From the NCBI GenBank assembly GCA_049841135.1, contig JASGHK010000002.1, positions 682,001-746,000 on the forward strand: a stretch of 64,000 bases of DNA. Reading direction: 5' to 3'. Shown here piece after piece: positions 53,764 to 64,000 of this stretch (the stretch's first letter is position 1; each line of letters opens with the position of its first letter). Source of the DNA: JACRCT01 sp049841135. GTDB taxonomy: Bacteria > Myxococcota > Myxococcia > Myxococcales > UBA5297. The position numbers and the translations under genes are program-made. A model generated the notes under the pieces. That model was not told the origin of the DNA and ran no database searches. It worked only from the letters and a program-made list of their open reading frames with translations.

Positions 53764-54651
53764 ATGCGAGCCATGGAGCAGCAGTTCAGCCTCATCCCCC
53801 AGCCCCAGGAGGCGGGCCACTGTGGCCCGACCAGCCTCTCCTCCTGCCTGGCCATCCTCGGCATCCAGGCGGACCAGCGCGAGATCGCCCGGGTCCTGGG
53901 CAAGCCCTACCGCGTCTACACCGAGGGCGTCGACGAGTTCGAGATCCGCAAGGCCGCCCGGCGCTTCGGCGTGCGCACCGAGTTCCTTCATCAAGGCGAC
54001 AAGCACCGGGGCGCGTCCTTCGCCCGCCGGCTGCGCAACCACCTGAGGCAGGGCCTGCCCGCCATCCTCCTCGTCCAGGGCTTCTCGCACTGGGTCGCCG
54101 TCATCGGCCGGCTCGAGGAGCGCGAGCAGTTCATCGTGATGGACCCCGACGACCGCCACCACGCCTTCAACCGCTGGAGCGAGCACACCCTGGTCCGCGA
54201 GGCCTGGAACGAGCACCCGCGCAAGCTCGAGCCGGCCCAGTACTTCGCCATCCTCACCCGCCGTCGCGACGGCAGGCCCGCGCGCTGGCGCGTCACCGAG
54301 TCCTTCCTGCGCCTGGTCGATGCCGGAAGCGAGCAGACGAGCGACGAGATGCTCAACGACCTCATCGGAATGGCGCGCCGGGCCCGGTCGGAGGAGAGCG
54401 AGGCGGAGCCGGGTCCCTTCCTGTACGAGGTGCTGGAGGACCACGAGCGGGTCATCCTGCGCTCGGTAGAGCACTGGGCCGCGTACAACCGCCAGTCCGT
54501 CAAGCCGGCCACACTGCGCTCCCTCTTCCGCGACTACACGGTCATCGCGTCCTCGGCCGGCTTGCGGCTCTCCAAGGGCGCGGACCTCGCCGCCATCGTG
54601 GCCCAGATGACCACGGTGCTGACGACCTACGCCTGGCTCGGGAGGCTCTGA
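53764..54651 (+). CDS. C39-like papain-fold protein
   Basis: 295 residues. The start is ATG 53764; a second ATG three codons in is possible. The N-terminal 190 residues follow the C39/papain-like pattern: QEAGHCGPTSLSSCL (catalytic Cys), GFSHWVAVIGR (His) and MDPDDRHHAFNRW (Asp). C39-type domains cut leader peptides at double glycine, but many stand-alone forms are of unknown role. The rest is helical (EVLEDHERVILRSVEHWAAY). No signal peptide is seen. The stop overlaps the next start by one base (TGATG), so the DUF488 gene is translationally coupled. Confidence 0.75.
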   Translation: MRAMEQQFSLIPQPQEAGHCGPTSLSSCLAILGIQADQREIARVLGKPYRVYTEGVDEFEIRKAARRFGVRTEFLHQGDKHRGASFARRLRNHLRQGLPAILLVQGFSHWVAVIGRLEEREQFIVMDPDDRHHAFNRWSEHTLVREAWNEHPRKLEPAQYFAILTRRRDGRPARWRVTESFLRLVDAGSEQTSDEMLNDLIGMARRARSEESEAEPGPFLYEVLEDHERVILRSVEHWAAYNRQSVKPATLRSLFRDYTVIASSAGLRLSKGADLAAIVAQMTTVLTTYAWLGRL

Positions 54652-55198
54652 TGAAGCACCGCCCCACCCTCTTCGCCCTCGGACATTCCACGCGCTCGCT
54701 CGACGAGTCCTCGAAATCCTTCACCTGCACCAGGTGGCCACGGTCGCGGACATCCGCACGGTCCCGCGCTCGCTCAAGAACCCGCAGTTCAACCGCGACA
54801 CGCTCCCGCGCGCCCTCGCCGCGGCCGGCATCGGCTACGTGCACCTGCCCAGACTCGGCGGCCTGCGCCACTCGCCGAAGGGCGAGCACCCGGCGTCCGC
54901 GGGCTGGCGCAACGCCTCCTTCCGCGCCTTCGCCGACTACATGCAGACCGGCGAGTTCGAGCAGGGCCTGCGCGAGCTCGTCGCCCTGCCGAGCCCGGTC
55001 GCCTTCATGTGCGCCGAGGCCCTGCCCTGGCGCTGCCATCGCTCGCTGGTGGCCGACGCGCTGTCCGCCCGCGGCTTCGAGGTCGAGCAGATCGTGGGCC
55101 GGCGGGCCGTGCCGCACCGCTTGACGTCGTTCGCGAAGGTCGTGGGCACGAGGGTGATCTACCCCGCGGCCGAGCCGCCTCAGGGCGCCGGTTCGTAG
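54651..55198 (+). CDS. DUF488 protein, one frameshift
   Basis: Inferred 182 residues from ATG 54651 (MKHRPTLFALGHSTRSLDE). DUF488 hallmarks are LFALGHSTR, VATVADIRTVPRS, GYVHLPRLGGLR and CAEALPWRCHRSLVADAL. The family is unproved biochemically. The frame breaks at 54706-54711, where one base is missing (GAG-T-CCTC). Adding a base restores the region linking DE to LEILHLHQVATVADIRT. The 3' end overlaps the convergent coiled-coil gene by 19 bp. Confidence 0.85.
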
Positions 55199-55883
55199 AG
55201 CGGCTGGGCCGAGCTGCGGGCCAGCGACCGGGCCGTCACCACGTAGTCGACCGCGTAGTTGATGGCCACCCGGGCGCCGGCGAGGTCCCGGTTCGAAAGC
55301 CGGTCGTCGGCGTCTACCAGAGAGTCGAGCGCGGCGCGGCCGTTCGAGGCCTCCCTCGAATAGCCGTACCCGGCGGCGTCCTGGCTGGCTCGGGACAACA
55401 GACCTCGCGCCGTTTCGAGCAGGGCTGCCACCTCCGACGTGCCCCCCATCAGGACGACGTCCGCGTCGGCCAGAGCTTCCCCGCCTGGTTCCACCACTGG
55501 ATGCGCGCCCGGCGGTTCTCCTCGATGGCCCGCCCCCGCGCCGCCACGGCCTCGGCCTGCTGGCGCAGCGCTTCGATCTGCTGCTGCTGGCGTTGCCCGG
55601 CCGCCGCCTGGTCCGCGCGCTGCTGGTCGAGCTGGGCCTTGAGGTCCGCGAGCTCCTTTCGGAGGCGGACAAGCTCCTGATCAGCCGCGGGGGCCTTCTG
55701 CTGCCGAGCGGCCTGATCAGGAGGATGAGTCCGTGGCTGCTCCTCCTGCGCGCGCGCCGTCGCGGTCGAATACGCCGCAAGGAAGATCGCCATGCCGCGC
55801 AGCCACGGTCCCATCGCCCCAAGCTTCTGGACGGCCTCGGGCAGGGGCAAGAGGTCCTGGCGGGGTGACCTCGCGCGAGGCAT
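55180..55883 (-). CDS. Coiled-coil protein with probable signal anchor, one frameshift
   Basis: Inferred 234 residues. ATG 55883 has GGAG eight bases upstream; a signal-like segment follows at MGPWLRGMAIFLAAYSTATA. Residues about 60-130 are a Gln/Arg/Glu coiled coil (RLRKELADLKAQLDQQRA). After that, MGGTSEVAALLETARGLLSRA and GARVAINYAVDYVVTAR form helices of unknown fold. The frame breaks at 55477-55483, in a G run of the coding strand one base short (QAGEALADADVV when restored). Its start is 26 bp from the divergent gene at 55910. Confidence 0.65.
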
Positions 55884-55909
55884 TTGCGATACTCCGCCCG
55901 CCGATTGAT

Positions 55910-56752
55910 ATGGCGTCGAAAGGACCGCACTTGGCAGACGTCGAGACACCTCCCGGCCCCGCCGTCCAGCAACCCGCCGAGCCCGCGCCCCCGGCCGCCC
56001 CTGTTGCCCTCGAGCCGCCCGCTCCAGCCCCGGAAGCTGCACCTTCGCCGGAGCAGGCCGCCGGTCCCTCTCCCGAGCCTGCCACTGCTCCCGCTGCTCC
56101 CACGGCTCCCGTCGACGCCGACGAGCCGCTGGCTGCGCCGGGCGCGAAGGTCTGCGGCAACTGCCGCCTCTTCAAGGCCGTCTCCAAGGACGGCGGCACC
56201 TGGAAGGGAGACTGCCGCGTGATGCTCGACCGCGGGATGTTCCCGGCGAGCGCCCCCATCTGCAACAAGTTCCTGCCCCGCGCCGCGCCGGTGCCGCGCG
56301 CGCTCCCCAAGGACGTGGAGCGCGAGCGCGCCAGCCGCCGCCCCCAGCACCTGTCTCCCGTCGTCCGCAAGGCGGACGTCCCCCTCCCGGAGTTCGAGAC
56401 CATGACCCGCGAAGAGCTCAAGGCCATCCTGCGTGAAGCGTTGGAGGAGAGCAGCAACGTCCGCCTGGCCCCGAAGTGGGAGAGCGGAACCATCCTCATC
56501 AAGCCGGCCAGCGCCGAGCTGCAGCCCCGCGAGCTACCCATCGACTCGCTCTTCCACAAGGTGGTGATGGTCCGCGACCGCCTGCGCGTGCTGGAGCAGA
56601 AGATCAACGGGCACACCAAGCTCAGCGACGCCGAGAAGGTGGAGTTCCAGCAGTACATCACCAAGTGCTACGGCTCCCTGACCACCTTCAACCTGCTCTT
56701 CGCCGACAAGGACGAGGGGTTCATCGGCGAGAAGGGCAAGACCGAGGGCTGA
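55910..56752 (+). CDS. Conserved protein with Cys cluster and Pro/Ala linker, unknown function
   Basis: 280 residues from ATG 55910. The first 75 are Pro/Ala-rich and probably disordered. At about 80-125 a CGNCRLFKAV...WKGDCRVML...APICNKFLP cluster has four cysteines (C-x2-C plus two) suited to a metal or Fe-S site. The rest is helical and charged (PLPEFETMTREELKAILREALEE, DSLFHKVVMVRDRLRVLEQKIN) and ends TFNLLFADKDEGFIG. No named family. Confidence 0.7.
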   Translation: MASKGPHLADVETPPGPAVQQPAEPAPPAAPVALEPPAPAPEAAPSPEQAAGPSPEPATAPAAPTAPVDADEPLAAPGAKVCGNCRLFKAVSKDGGTWKGDCRVMLDRGMFPASAPICNKFLPRAAPVPRALPKDVERERASRRPQHLSPVVRKADVPLPEFETMTREELKAILREALEESSNVRLAPKWESGTILIKPASAELQPRELPIDSLFHKVVMVRDRLRVLEQKINGHTKLSDAEKVEFQQYITKCYGSLTTFNLLFADKDEGFIGEKGKTEG

Positions 56753-56776
56753 CGGGCTCGCCGCTTCCGGCGGACC

Positions 56777-58576
56777 TCACGCGACCGAGCTCTCGGGCGT
56801 GCCCGAACTGCGCGGCGCCAGCACCAGCGGCGGCATGCGCAGGGCGACCCTCTGGTCGGGGAAGAAGTCGGCGAACTGCGGGCGGTCCACCCGCTCCAGC
56901 TGGTCGGCCACGGCCTCGGCTTTGCGCGTGTCGAGCGTGAAGCCGTGGTGGGCGAGGTCGCCCGCGATCCGGTGCTCGAGCCGCTTGAGGCGCCCCAGCG
57001 TCGACAGGTACGCCCCGCGCCAGATCTCCAGGAACGGCCGGTGGTCCATCGGGTTGACCGCCATCAGCCGCCGGAGCCGGTTGGCCGGCAGGAAGGTGTA
57101 GGCGCTCACCTCGGGGTAGCGGCGCAGCACCACGTCGCGGGTGGTCTCGTAGCGGGTGAAGGAGATGGTCCGCACGTTCTGGTCGATGTTGTAGAGCAGC
57201 CCCCGCTGCCCGGCGAACCCCGCCTCCCGCGCCACGTAGGGGACGAAGGGATCCACGACGAGGATCAGCGAGGCTCCGCGCTTGATGGCCTCGACGAAGT
57301 TCGAGGTGCGCGTCACGGCGCCGTCCTCGTAGTAGCGGCCGCCGATGTAGGTGGGCGAGAAGGCGGGGTTGATGCTCATCGAGGCCTGGACCGCGAGGCT
57401 GATGGGCACCTCGTCGAACCCCGCCGTGCCGAAGATGACGTGCGAGCGCGCGTCCTGGTCGGTGGCGCCCACGAAGAGCGGACGGGGCAGGCGGGCGAAG
57501 TCGTTGCAGGCGCCCGGCGCGGTGAGCGCGGCCCGCAGCATCCGCTCGAAGCCGTCGCTGGAGAACGGCGGGGTGAGCAGGTCAGCGAGGTCGAACAGCG
57601 GCAGCTCGCGCCGCGTGAGCTCGCGCCCCAGCCGCGCCGCCAGGCTCGCCCAGACGATGCGCGCCGCGCGCCGGGCCCGCTCGAGCAGGTCCTGGTAGTT
57701 GACGTGCGCCAGCCGCATCAGCCTCAGGTCCAGCGGGCCGATCCGCCCGCCGGGGACGCCGGCGATGCCCGCCATCACCTCGTCGACCGAGTAGCCGGAG
57801 GCGAGGAGCGAGTTGACCACCGCCCCGGCGCTGATGCCGAAGAACAGGTCGAAGGCGTTGACGCCCGCCGCGCCCAGGCAGTCGTCGATGCACTTGAGGG
57901 CTCCTACCTCGAAGAAGATGCCGGTGAGCCCGCCGCCCGCGGCGCAGAGCGCGGTCTTCCCCTTCTTGCGCTCGCCCATCATCGCGCACGCGGTCGTCGA
58001 GACGCGCGCGGCGAACTCGCGCTCGGCCTCGTCGTTGGCGGGGAAGACCGCCTCGCGCAGCACCTGGCGCACGCCGTGGGCCCCCAGCTTGAGCACCGCC
58101 TCGTCGACCGGGGCCTCGCTTCCCGAGACCAGCACCAGGATGCGGTGGAAGGCGTAGCGCTCCTCGATCTCCCCGACCTGATCCAGGGACTCGAGGATGC
58201 GGAAGACGAAGGCGGCGCGCTCCCGGATCGATTCCACGGGCCCGCGCAGGTCGAGCACCACCAGGTTGACGTATCGCGTCCGCAGCTCCTCGAGCAGCGA
58301 CTCGACGTCCAGCTTGGGGACCCACTCGCAGCACAGCTCGCCGTGGCGGGTGACCTGCTCCCCCCTCGGCAGCCGCTCGCAGCGCGGGAGCCCGCCGAAG
58401 GCCTCGACGAGCCTCTGGTACTGCTCTCGCGAGGGCCCGAAGTAGAGGGCCCGCTTGCGCAGTGGCTTCGCGGGCTCGGCGGGCTTGACGCTGCGCAGGG
58501 AGTGGACGGTCGCCACGGCGGACCTCACGAGAGCAGGGCTGCCTGGCCTCGTGCGGGCCCGCCCGTGTCGGGTCAT
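56777..58576 (-). CDS. Patatin-like phospholipase with extra N-terminal domain
   Basis: 599 residues from ATG 58576; upstream in-frame starts up to 58603 or an internal GTG are possible. The patatin domain begins near 205: oxyanion CAAGGGLTGIFFEVG, nucleophile loop FFGISAGAVV (Ser249, GxSxG), and catalytic Asp in YYEDGAVTRT. It is expected to hydrolyse lipid acyl chains. Residues 1-200 are a Rossmann-like region (VNLVVLDLRGPVESIRERAAF, FHRILVLVSGSEAPV) of unknown role. No signal peptide seen; cytosolic or delivered by another route. Confidence 0.88.
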   Translation of the reverse strand: MTRHGRARTRPGSPALVRSAVATVHSLRSVKPAEPAKPLRKRALYFGPSREQYQRLVEAFGGLPRCERLPRGEQVTRHGELCCEWVPKLDVESLLEELRTRYVNLVVLDLRGPVESIRERAAFVFRILESLDQVGEIEERYAFHRILVLVSGSEAPVDEAVLKLGAHGVRQVLREAVFPANDEAEREFAARVSTTACAMMGERKKGKTALCAAGGGLTGIFFEVGALKCIDDCLGAAGVNAFDLFFGISAGAVVNSLLASGYSVDEVMAGIAGVPGGRIGPLDLRLMRLAHVNYQDLLERARRAARIVWASLAARLGRELTRRELPLFDLADLLTPPFSSDGFERMLRAALTAPGACNDFARLPRPLFVGATDQDARSHVIFGTAGFDEVPISLAVQASMSINPAFSPTYIGGRYYEDGAVTRTSNFVEAIKRGASLILVVDPFVPYVAREAGFAGQRGLLYNIDQNVRTISFTRYETTRDVVLRRYPEVSAYTFLPANRLRRLMAVNPMDHRPFLEIWRGAYLSTLGRLKRLEHRIAGDLAHHGFTLDTRKAEAVADQLERVDRPQFADFFPDQRVALRMPPLVLAPRSSGTPESSVA

Positions 58577-58634
58577 GTAATGGCGCCGCCAACCAGGTCG
58601 CACGGAAAGCGTCTGGTGCTAGGCTGCGCCCGCC

Positions 58635-58988
58635 ATGACGAACTGGCTCGTCGCCTTCCTGATGACCCTGGCCATCGAGATGCCGCTCGCGGGGGTCTTG
58701 TTGCGCGCGCACGAGCCGTCGCGTGCGCGTCTGGTCGGAAAGCTCTTCTTTGCCAACCTCGCGACGCACCCGCTGGTCTGGCTCGCCTTCTACAACCTGC
58801 CGTTGCCCTGGGCGGGCTTGGTCGCCATCCTCGAGACCTTTGCCTGGCTGACCGAGGCCGCCTTCTACTTCCTGGTGCTTCCGGGCCTGAAGCCCGCCAA
58901 GGCGGTGCTGGTCGCGCTCGCGGCCAACGCCACCTCCTTCGGCCTCGGGCTCCTCTACTACCGCCTGGCGGACAAGCTGCTCGGCTAG
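58635..58988 (+). CDS. Small membrane protein of unknown function
   Basis: 117 residues, mostly hydrophobic (LVAFLMTLAIEMPLAGVLL, LVWLAFYNLPLPWAGLVAIL, FAWLTEAAFYFLVL, VALAANATSFGLGLLYY). Three or four membrane helices. I recognise no family. It diverges from the patatin gene with 58 bp between starts. Confidence 0.65.
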   Translation: MTNWLVAFLMTLAIEMPLAGVLLRAHEPSRARLVGKLFFANLATHPLVWLAFYNLPLPWAGLVAILETFAWLTEAAFYFLVLPGLKPAKAVLVALAANATSFGLGLLYYRLADKLLG

Positions 58989-59036
58989 GACCCGTGGGAT
59001 CGCCCTCGAAGGGCCGGGCTGCTACCATTCGCTGCC

Positions 59037-59811
59037 ATGCATCCCGCCGACAAGAAGCCGAAGAACGCCCCTGCTCCAGAAGCTCGACGACGAGGAGTTC
59101 CCCGAGTCCGCCCTGGCGCCGGGTGACGAGGACGGCGAAGAAGCCGCCGAGGAGCTCGACGGCCAGGCGACGATGATGCTCGATCCTGCGCCGCCGCCGC
59201 CTCCTCCGCAGAAGCGGACCTCGATGAAGATGCCGCGACAGTCCAGGCCGTCGATGCCTGCAGCAAGGGCGGCATTCGGCGACGACTCGGCCCCGGAGGA
59301 GACGGCAAAAGGCCCCAAACCCGCCACGCAGGCCGGCGCCTTCAGCCGCCACCAGGCCAAGGAGGAGAAACCGAAGCCGCGCACCTCCAAGATCATGCCG
59401 GCCTTTGACCCCGGCGCGAACCCGGTCGACCCAGGCACCACCGCCAACACCGCCGCCAAGGGGAAGTGGGTGGTCCCGGCGGCGGCGTTCAGCGTGATCG
59501 TCGTAGCCGTGCTCGTCGCCGGCGTGGTCACCCGAGAGCGGCTGCCCATCGAGCAGCTCCGCGCCCTCTACCCCTATGGATTCAGCGGCGCCCGCGGCCC
59601 CTACGGCCAGCTCGCGCCCCCCGCGGACGAGGTGGACTACCACTTCGTGGAGACGGTGGACTGCGACACGCACACCGAGTGCCTGCGCTACACGTTCGAG
59701 GCGGGCAGCTTCTCCGGCGGGATGGTCATCGGCCGGGAGCCCGACCAAACGTGGAGCCGCGTCACCGACGAGAAGCTCCCGTTCCCTGCGACTGCGCCCA
59801 AGCAGCCCTAG
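59037..59811 (+). CDS. Membrane-anchored protein with Pro-rich N-terminus, one frameshift
   Basis: Inferred 257 residues from ATG 59037 (MHPADKKPKNA). An acidic, Pro-rich cytoplasmic part precedes one helix near residue 150 (VVPAAAFSVIVVAVLVAGVV). A small external domain follows (YPYGFSGARGPYGQLAP, YHFVETVDCDTHTECLRYTFEAG). A single Cys pair is visible there. The frame breaks at 59068-59071, in a C run one base too long; the corrected reading is NALLQKLDDEEFPESAL. The function is unknown. Confidence 0.65.
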
Positions 59812-59861
59812 CCCAGCCTGCTCAGCCGGATTCGCGGCAGAGCACTGACTCGGCGGCGTTT

Positions 59862-59906
59862 CGTCCCGTGCGTCCCATACGTCCCATACGTCCCATCGGT
59901 CCCATG
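59862..59906. repeat. 9-bp tandem repeat, five copies
   Basis: Units CGTCCCGTG, CGTCCCATA, CGTCCCATA, CGTCCCATC and GGTCCCATG follow one another from 59862 to 59906. They lie between the gene ending at 59811 and the terminator at 59962-59988. The core is TCCCAT. Confidence 0.85.
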
Positions 59907-59961
59907 GGACGCCTGGCAGCCCTCAGCGAGGCCGGCGCGTCGCCCAGAACCACCAATAGAA

Positions 59962-59988
59962 GAGGGCCCGCGGAGACCGCGGGCCCTC
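59962..59988 (-). terminator. Terminator of rpsA
   Basis: GAGGGCCCGCGG (59962-59973) pairs perfectly with CCGCGGGCCCTC (59977-59988): 12 bp with a three-base loop. On the minus strand the 3' arm is followed by TTCTATT. It sits 33 bp past the rpsA stop. Confidence 0.88.
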
Positions 59989-60021
59989 AAAGTGCTACGG
60001 GATGTCCGTCCTAGGCTTGGG

Positions 60022-61734
<1,713 letters not shown>

Positions 61735-62135
61735 GTGAAAGGAACCTTCCAGACTGCGGACAGAAACCTGACCGCTATTGGGCCCCCTCGGAATTGACCG
61801 TGCCGACACGGGGATCGATGACGGCGCGCGCGCGTCGGGAAATCCCGAACACACCCTTGAAAGAGGGGCGGACCCTAGGCCCCTTTCCAGTGGGTGTCAA
61901 GGTGGGGGGACCGAGTGAAATGAGGGGATGCGGAGAGGCAGGCAGAGCGCAGGCAGCTTGATTCGCCAAGGTCGCCAAGAGACCAGAGTCACCAAGGCCT
62001 TTGGGTTGGCCTCGTGCCTGGTCGGCGCGCACCTGCTTGCTGCGTTGGCGTGCTGCAACAGCCGGTCGGCGGCCTGAAGCGCTGACGCCTCAGGCCGCCT
62101 GGAAACTTAGAAGCTTGCTCCACGATTTCGAATCG
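61735..62135. other. 401-bp intergenic region upstream of rpsA
   Basis: The left part (61735 to about 61866) is the presumed rpsA leader; no riboswitch or known autoregulatory fold was recognised. The promoter is listed separately. The right part to 62135 has loose repeats (CGCCAAGGTCGCCAAGAG, ACCAAGGC) and no convincing gene. Confidence 0.5.
61873..61901 (-). promoter_or_regulatory. Candidate sigma70-type promoter of rpsA
   Basis: On the minus strand, TTGACA (61896-61901) is a perfect -35, 17 bp from TAGGGT (61873-61878), a weak -10. The predicted start gives a leader of about 130 nt. Confidence 0.6.
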
Positions 62136-62516
62136 TTACGCCTGGAACGACTCGCCGCAGCCGCAGGAACTGCGCGCGTTGGGATTGGCGAAGGCAAAGC
62201 CCGCCTGGAGGCCGTTGTCGACGTAGTCGATCTCGGTGCCTGCCAGGTACTGGACCGACTGGCCCTCCACGGCGATGCCCAGGCCGTCCTGCTCGAACAC
62301 CTGGTCGCCAGGCTTGGCTTCGGGGACGACGTCCAGGTCGTACTGGAAGCCGGCGCAGCCACCCGGCCGTAGCCCGACCCGCAGGCGATGGTTCTCGAGC
62401 TTCTGGTTGCGAAGGGTCCGCTTGACCGCCTCCACCGCCTTCGCCGTCAGCCGCACCACCGGCGCGCTGGCCGTCGGCTGCTGCCCCACCCTGCCCTGGT
62501 TCACTGACTGCTCCAT
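62136..62516 (-). CDS. A-type Fe-S carrier (IscA/ErpA/HesB family)
   Basis: 126 residues from ATG 62516 (MEQSVNQGRVG); a longer start at 62564 adds a basic stretch. Residues about 20-126 are the HesB fold. All three cysteines are present: Cys54 (PGGCAGFQY), Cys118 and Cys120 (SSCGCGESF). It receives and delivers Fe-S clusters to target enzymes. The N-terminal ~18 residues are low-complexity. No other Fe-S assembly gene is next to it; it lies upstream of rpsA on the same strand. Confidence 0.94.
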   Translation of the reverse strand: MEQSVNQGRVGQQPTASAPVVRLTAKAVEAVKRTLRNQKLENHRLRVGLRPGGCAGFQYDLDVVPEAKPGDQVFEQDGLGIAVEGQSVQYLAGTEIDYVDNGLQAGFAFANPNARSSCGCGESFQA

Positions 62517-62620
62517 GGACGCGACGCTCCTTTTCCCCGCACCCCCGGACGGGGCGCGGCTCACCGTTTCGAGGGAGCTTGGATGCAGCCCGTCCGAATT
62601 CGGCTCGCGTGCGCCCCTTG

Positions 62621-64000
62621 CTACGGGGCTTCGCGTTCGACCGGAGGCAGCACGAGATCGACGTCCACCTGCTGGCCGAGGACGACCTTGGTCTCGACTT
62701 CATTGGATATGGCCCGGCTATGGGACTCGGCGTACACGCGAATCGGCCCGGCAGGCAGTCCGTTGACCGCGAAGAAGCCGAACTCGTTGGTGGAGGCCAT
62801 CCGCTTGGCTTCCGCCGCGCCGACCGCGACCCAGATCGAAGCGGCCCAGTGCGGCTTGCCATGCGGGCCCTTGACGATGCCCCTGAGCCGGCCGCCTTGG
62901 CGGAGCACGATCTCGCCCAGGTCCACCTTCTTGCCGGAAGCGAGCTCGAGCACAGCCTCGAACGGAAGGCTCATCCCAGAGCGGAGCTCGAATCGAATCG
63001 AAGACCACGGGCACGTCCTCGACCACCAAGCGCCCGTCCTTGGCCTGCACGTCGATCGTCCGCTCGCTGCAATCGGGGTCAAAGGACGCGCCGGGCCGCG
63101 AGCGCAGCAGGAGCCTCACGTCGCTCGCCGGCTTGCCGTCCGGACCCGTCACCTTGGCCTGCAGGCTCGCCTGCGGCGGATAGCGCAGGACGATGCCGTC
63201 GCGGCCCTTGGCGATGACCTCACGCTGAGTCGTCATGCACGAGCGCTCGGGTCCGTCAGCCCAGACCATCACCGGCGCCGAGACCGGGACGTGAGTCTCG
63301 AAGCGGCCCTCCTCGTCGCCGCCGAACGCCCTGCGATAGTCCTTCGGGCCGGCCGCCGGCTTCATGAGCGCGACGTACTCCTGGACGCTCGACGGCGCCG
63401 GGAGCTGCCGGAGAAAGGTGTCGTCGGGCGTTCCCAGCGTCTTCAGGTGCAGCCACGGACTCTTCACCGGCCTTCCCGCGGAATCCACCACGGTGCCGGA
63501 GATCCACGAGCTCGCCGGCAGGCGCAGCTCGATCCCCTTTGTGCCAGCCTCAACCTCCGCACCGGGCGCCCAGCGCTCGTCGAAGGCGTCTGCCAGCGGC
63601 AGCCATCTGCCCGGTGGCAGGTTCAAGAACTCGAAGCTCCCGTCCTCCGGCCTGACTGAGATCAGGCGCAGCGCCCGGTCCGCTCCGTTGCCGTCAGGGT
63701 CGGGGGAGCGCGAGATGGCGAGGACGCGGGCTTGGGACATGGGCCGGCCCTTCGCGTCGACCACCTTGCCCGTGAGCGGCGCGCCCGCCGGGAAGCGAAG
63801 CGTCAGCGGCTTGGAAAGATCCTCGAGGTCTCTCGAGTCGAGGTAGACCGTGCCAAGAGCGGGATGCGTCGCCTCGATGCGCACGATGTTCTTCTCGGTG
63901 GTCTCGAAGGTCACCCATCCCTGGGCGTCGGGTCGCTGCATCGGCGCGCTGTGGTACTGGGAGGTGCCGCAGAGGCTGCGGTTGAACGACTTGAAGAGCC
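62621..64000 (-). CDS. Carboxypeptidase-regulatory-like repeat protein, partial, one frameshift
   Basis: The 5' end lies beyond the right edge; the frame is open to 64000 (...SFNRSLCGTSQYHSAPM). At least four Ig-like regulatory domains are visible: FPAGAPLTGKVVDAKGRPMSQ, LPASSWISGTVVDSAGRPVKSP, YPPQASLQAKVTGPDGKPAS and LRQGGRLRGIVKGPHGKPHW. Such beta-sandwiches occur in surface and secreted proteins. The frame breaks near 62988-63003; one base fewer gives FDRFELRSGMSLPFEAVLEL. It stops at 62621. Function unknown; probably envelope-associated. Confidence 0.78.

Noticed and set aside
61735..61866. Riboswitch or S1 autoregulatory element in the rpsA leader
   Set aside because: No known consensus could be identified by eye; autoregulation is possible but unsupported.

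Overview
The window is high-G+C DNA with nearly all codons ending in G or C. Its gene families are typical of Myxococcota (myxobacteria and relatives): a giant Ser/Thr kinase fused to an nSTAND-type NTPase and a beta-propeller, a PEGA-domain Ser/Thr kinase, an IgGFc-binding-domain lipoprotein, a very long FrzS/AglZ-like pseudo-receiver coiled-coil protein, DUF4388 and DUF4912 proteins, and many lipoproteins and TPR proteins. The phylum assignment is inferred from families only; no rRNA gene is present.

Layout. 1-7051(-): kinase-nSTAND-propeller gene running off the left edge. 7145-9837(-): Cys-rich IgGFc-binding lipoprotein. 9986-14539(-): FrzS/AglZ-like gene. 14679-18609(-): GT4 glycosyltransferase with a ~900-residue Pro/Ala/Glu-rich tail. 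18799-24318(+): tight unit of DUF4912, GH57 glucan enzyme, TPR/coiled-coil protein and methyltransferase. 24666-28409(-): MaoC-SCP2 hydratase and a propeller lipoprotein. 28536-34962(-): the conserved set tilS-ftsH-folP-glmM. 35095-35239(+): a candidate small RNA with its own promoter and intrinsic terminator. 35244-40294(-): propeller protein, TlpA-like thioredoxin, copA and engB. 40428-44129: DUF4388 protein, SUKH-like protein, split transketolase. 44266-46106: small membrane, conserved unknown and lipoprotein genes. 46271-48332(-): ABC ATPase and permease plus rhodanese. 48597-55883: TPR protein, P-loop kinase, PEGA kinase, peroxiredoxin, C39-like protein, DUF488 protein, coiled-coil protein. 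55910-59811: conserved unknown, patatin, small membrane and anchored proteins. 60022-62516(-): rpsA and an A-type Fe-S carrier. 62621-64000(-): carboxypeptidase-regulatory-like repeat protein running off the right edge.

How genes work together. tilS, ftsH, folP and glmM form the housekeeping cluster seen in many bacteria. copA lies 44 bp after a membrane-anchored thioredoxin and 3 bp before or overlapping the start region of engB. The DUF4912-GH57-TPR-methyltransferase genes overlap or nearly touch, suggesting co-translation around glucan or envelope metabolism. The two transketolase halves are adjacent. The ABC ATPase and permease overlap and are followed by a rhodanese, but no binding-protein gene is nearby.

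Data quality. About 14 otherwise well-conserved genes are interrupted by 18 single-base frameshifts; 15 look like one extra base. Two lie in ftsH and one in folP, which argues for sequencing or assembly error rather than decay. Spans below give the inferred complete genes and name each break. No tRNA, rRNA, CRISPR array, insertion sequence or prophage was seen.
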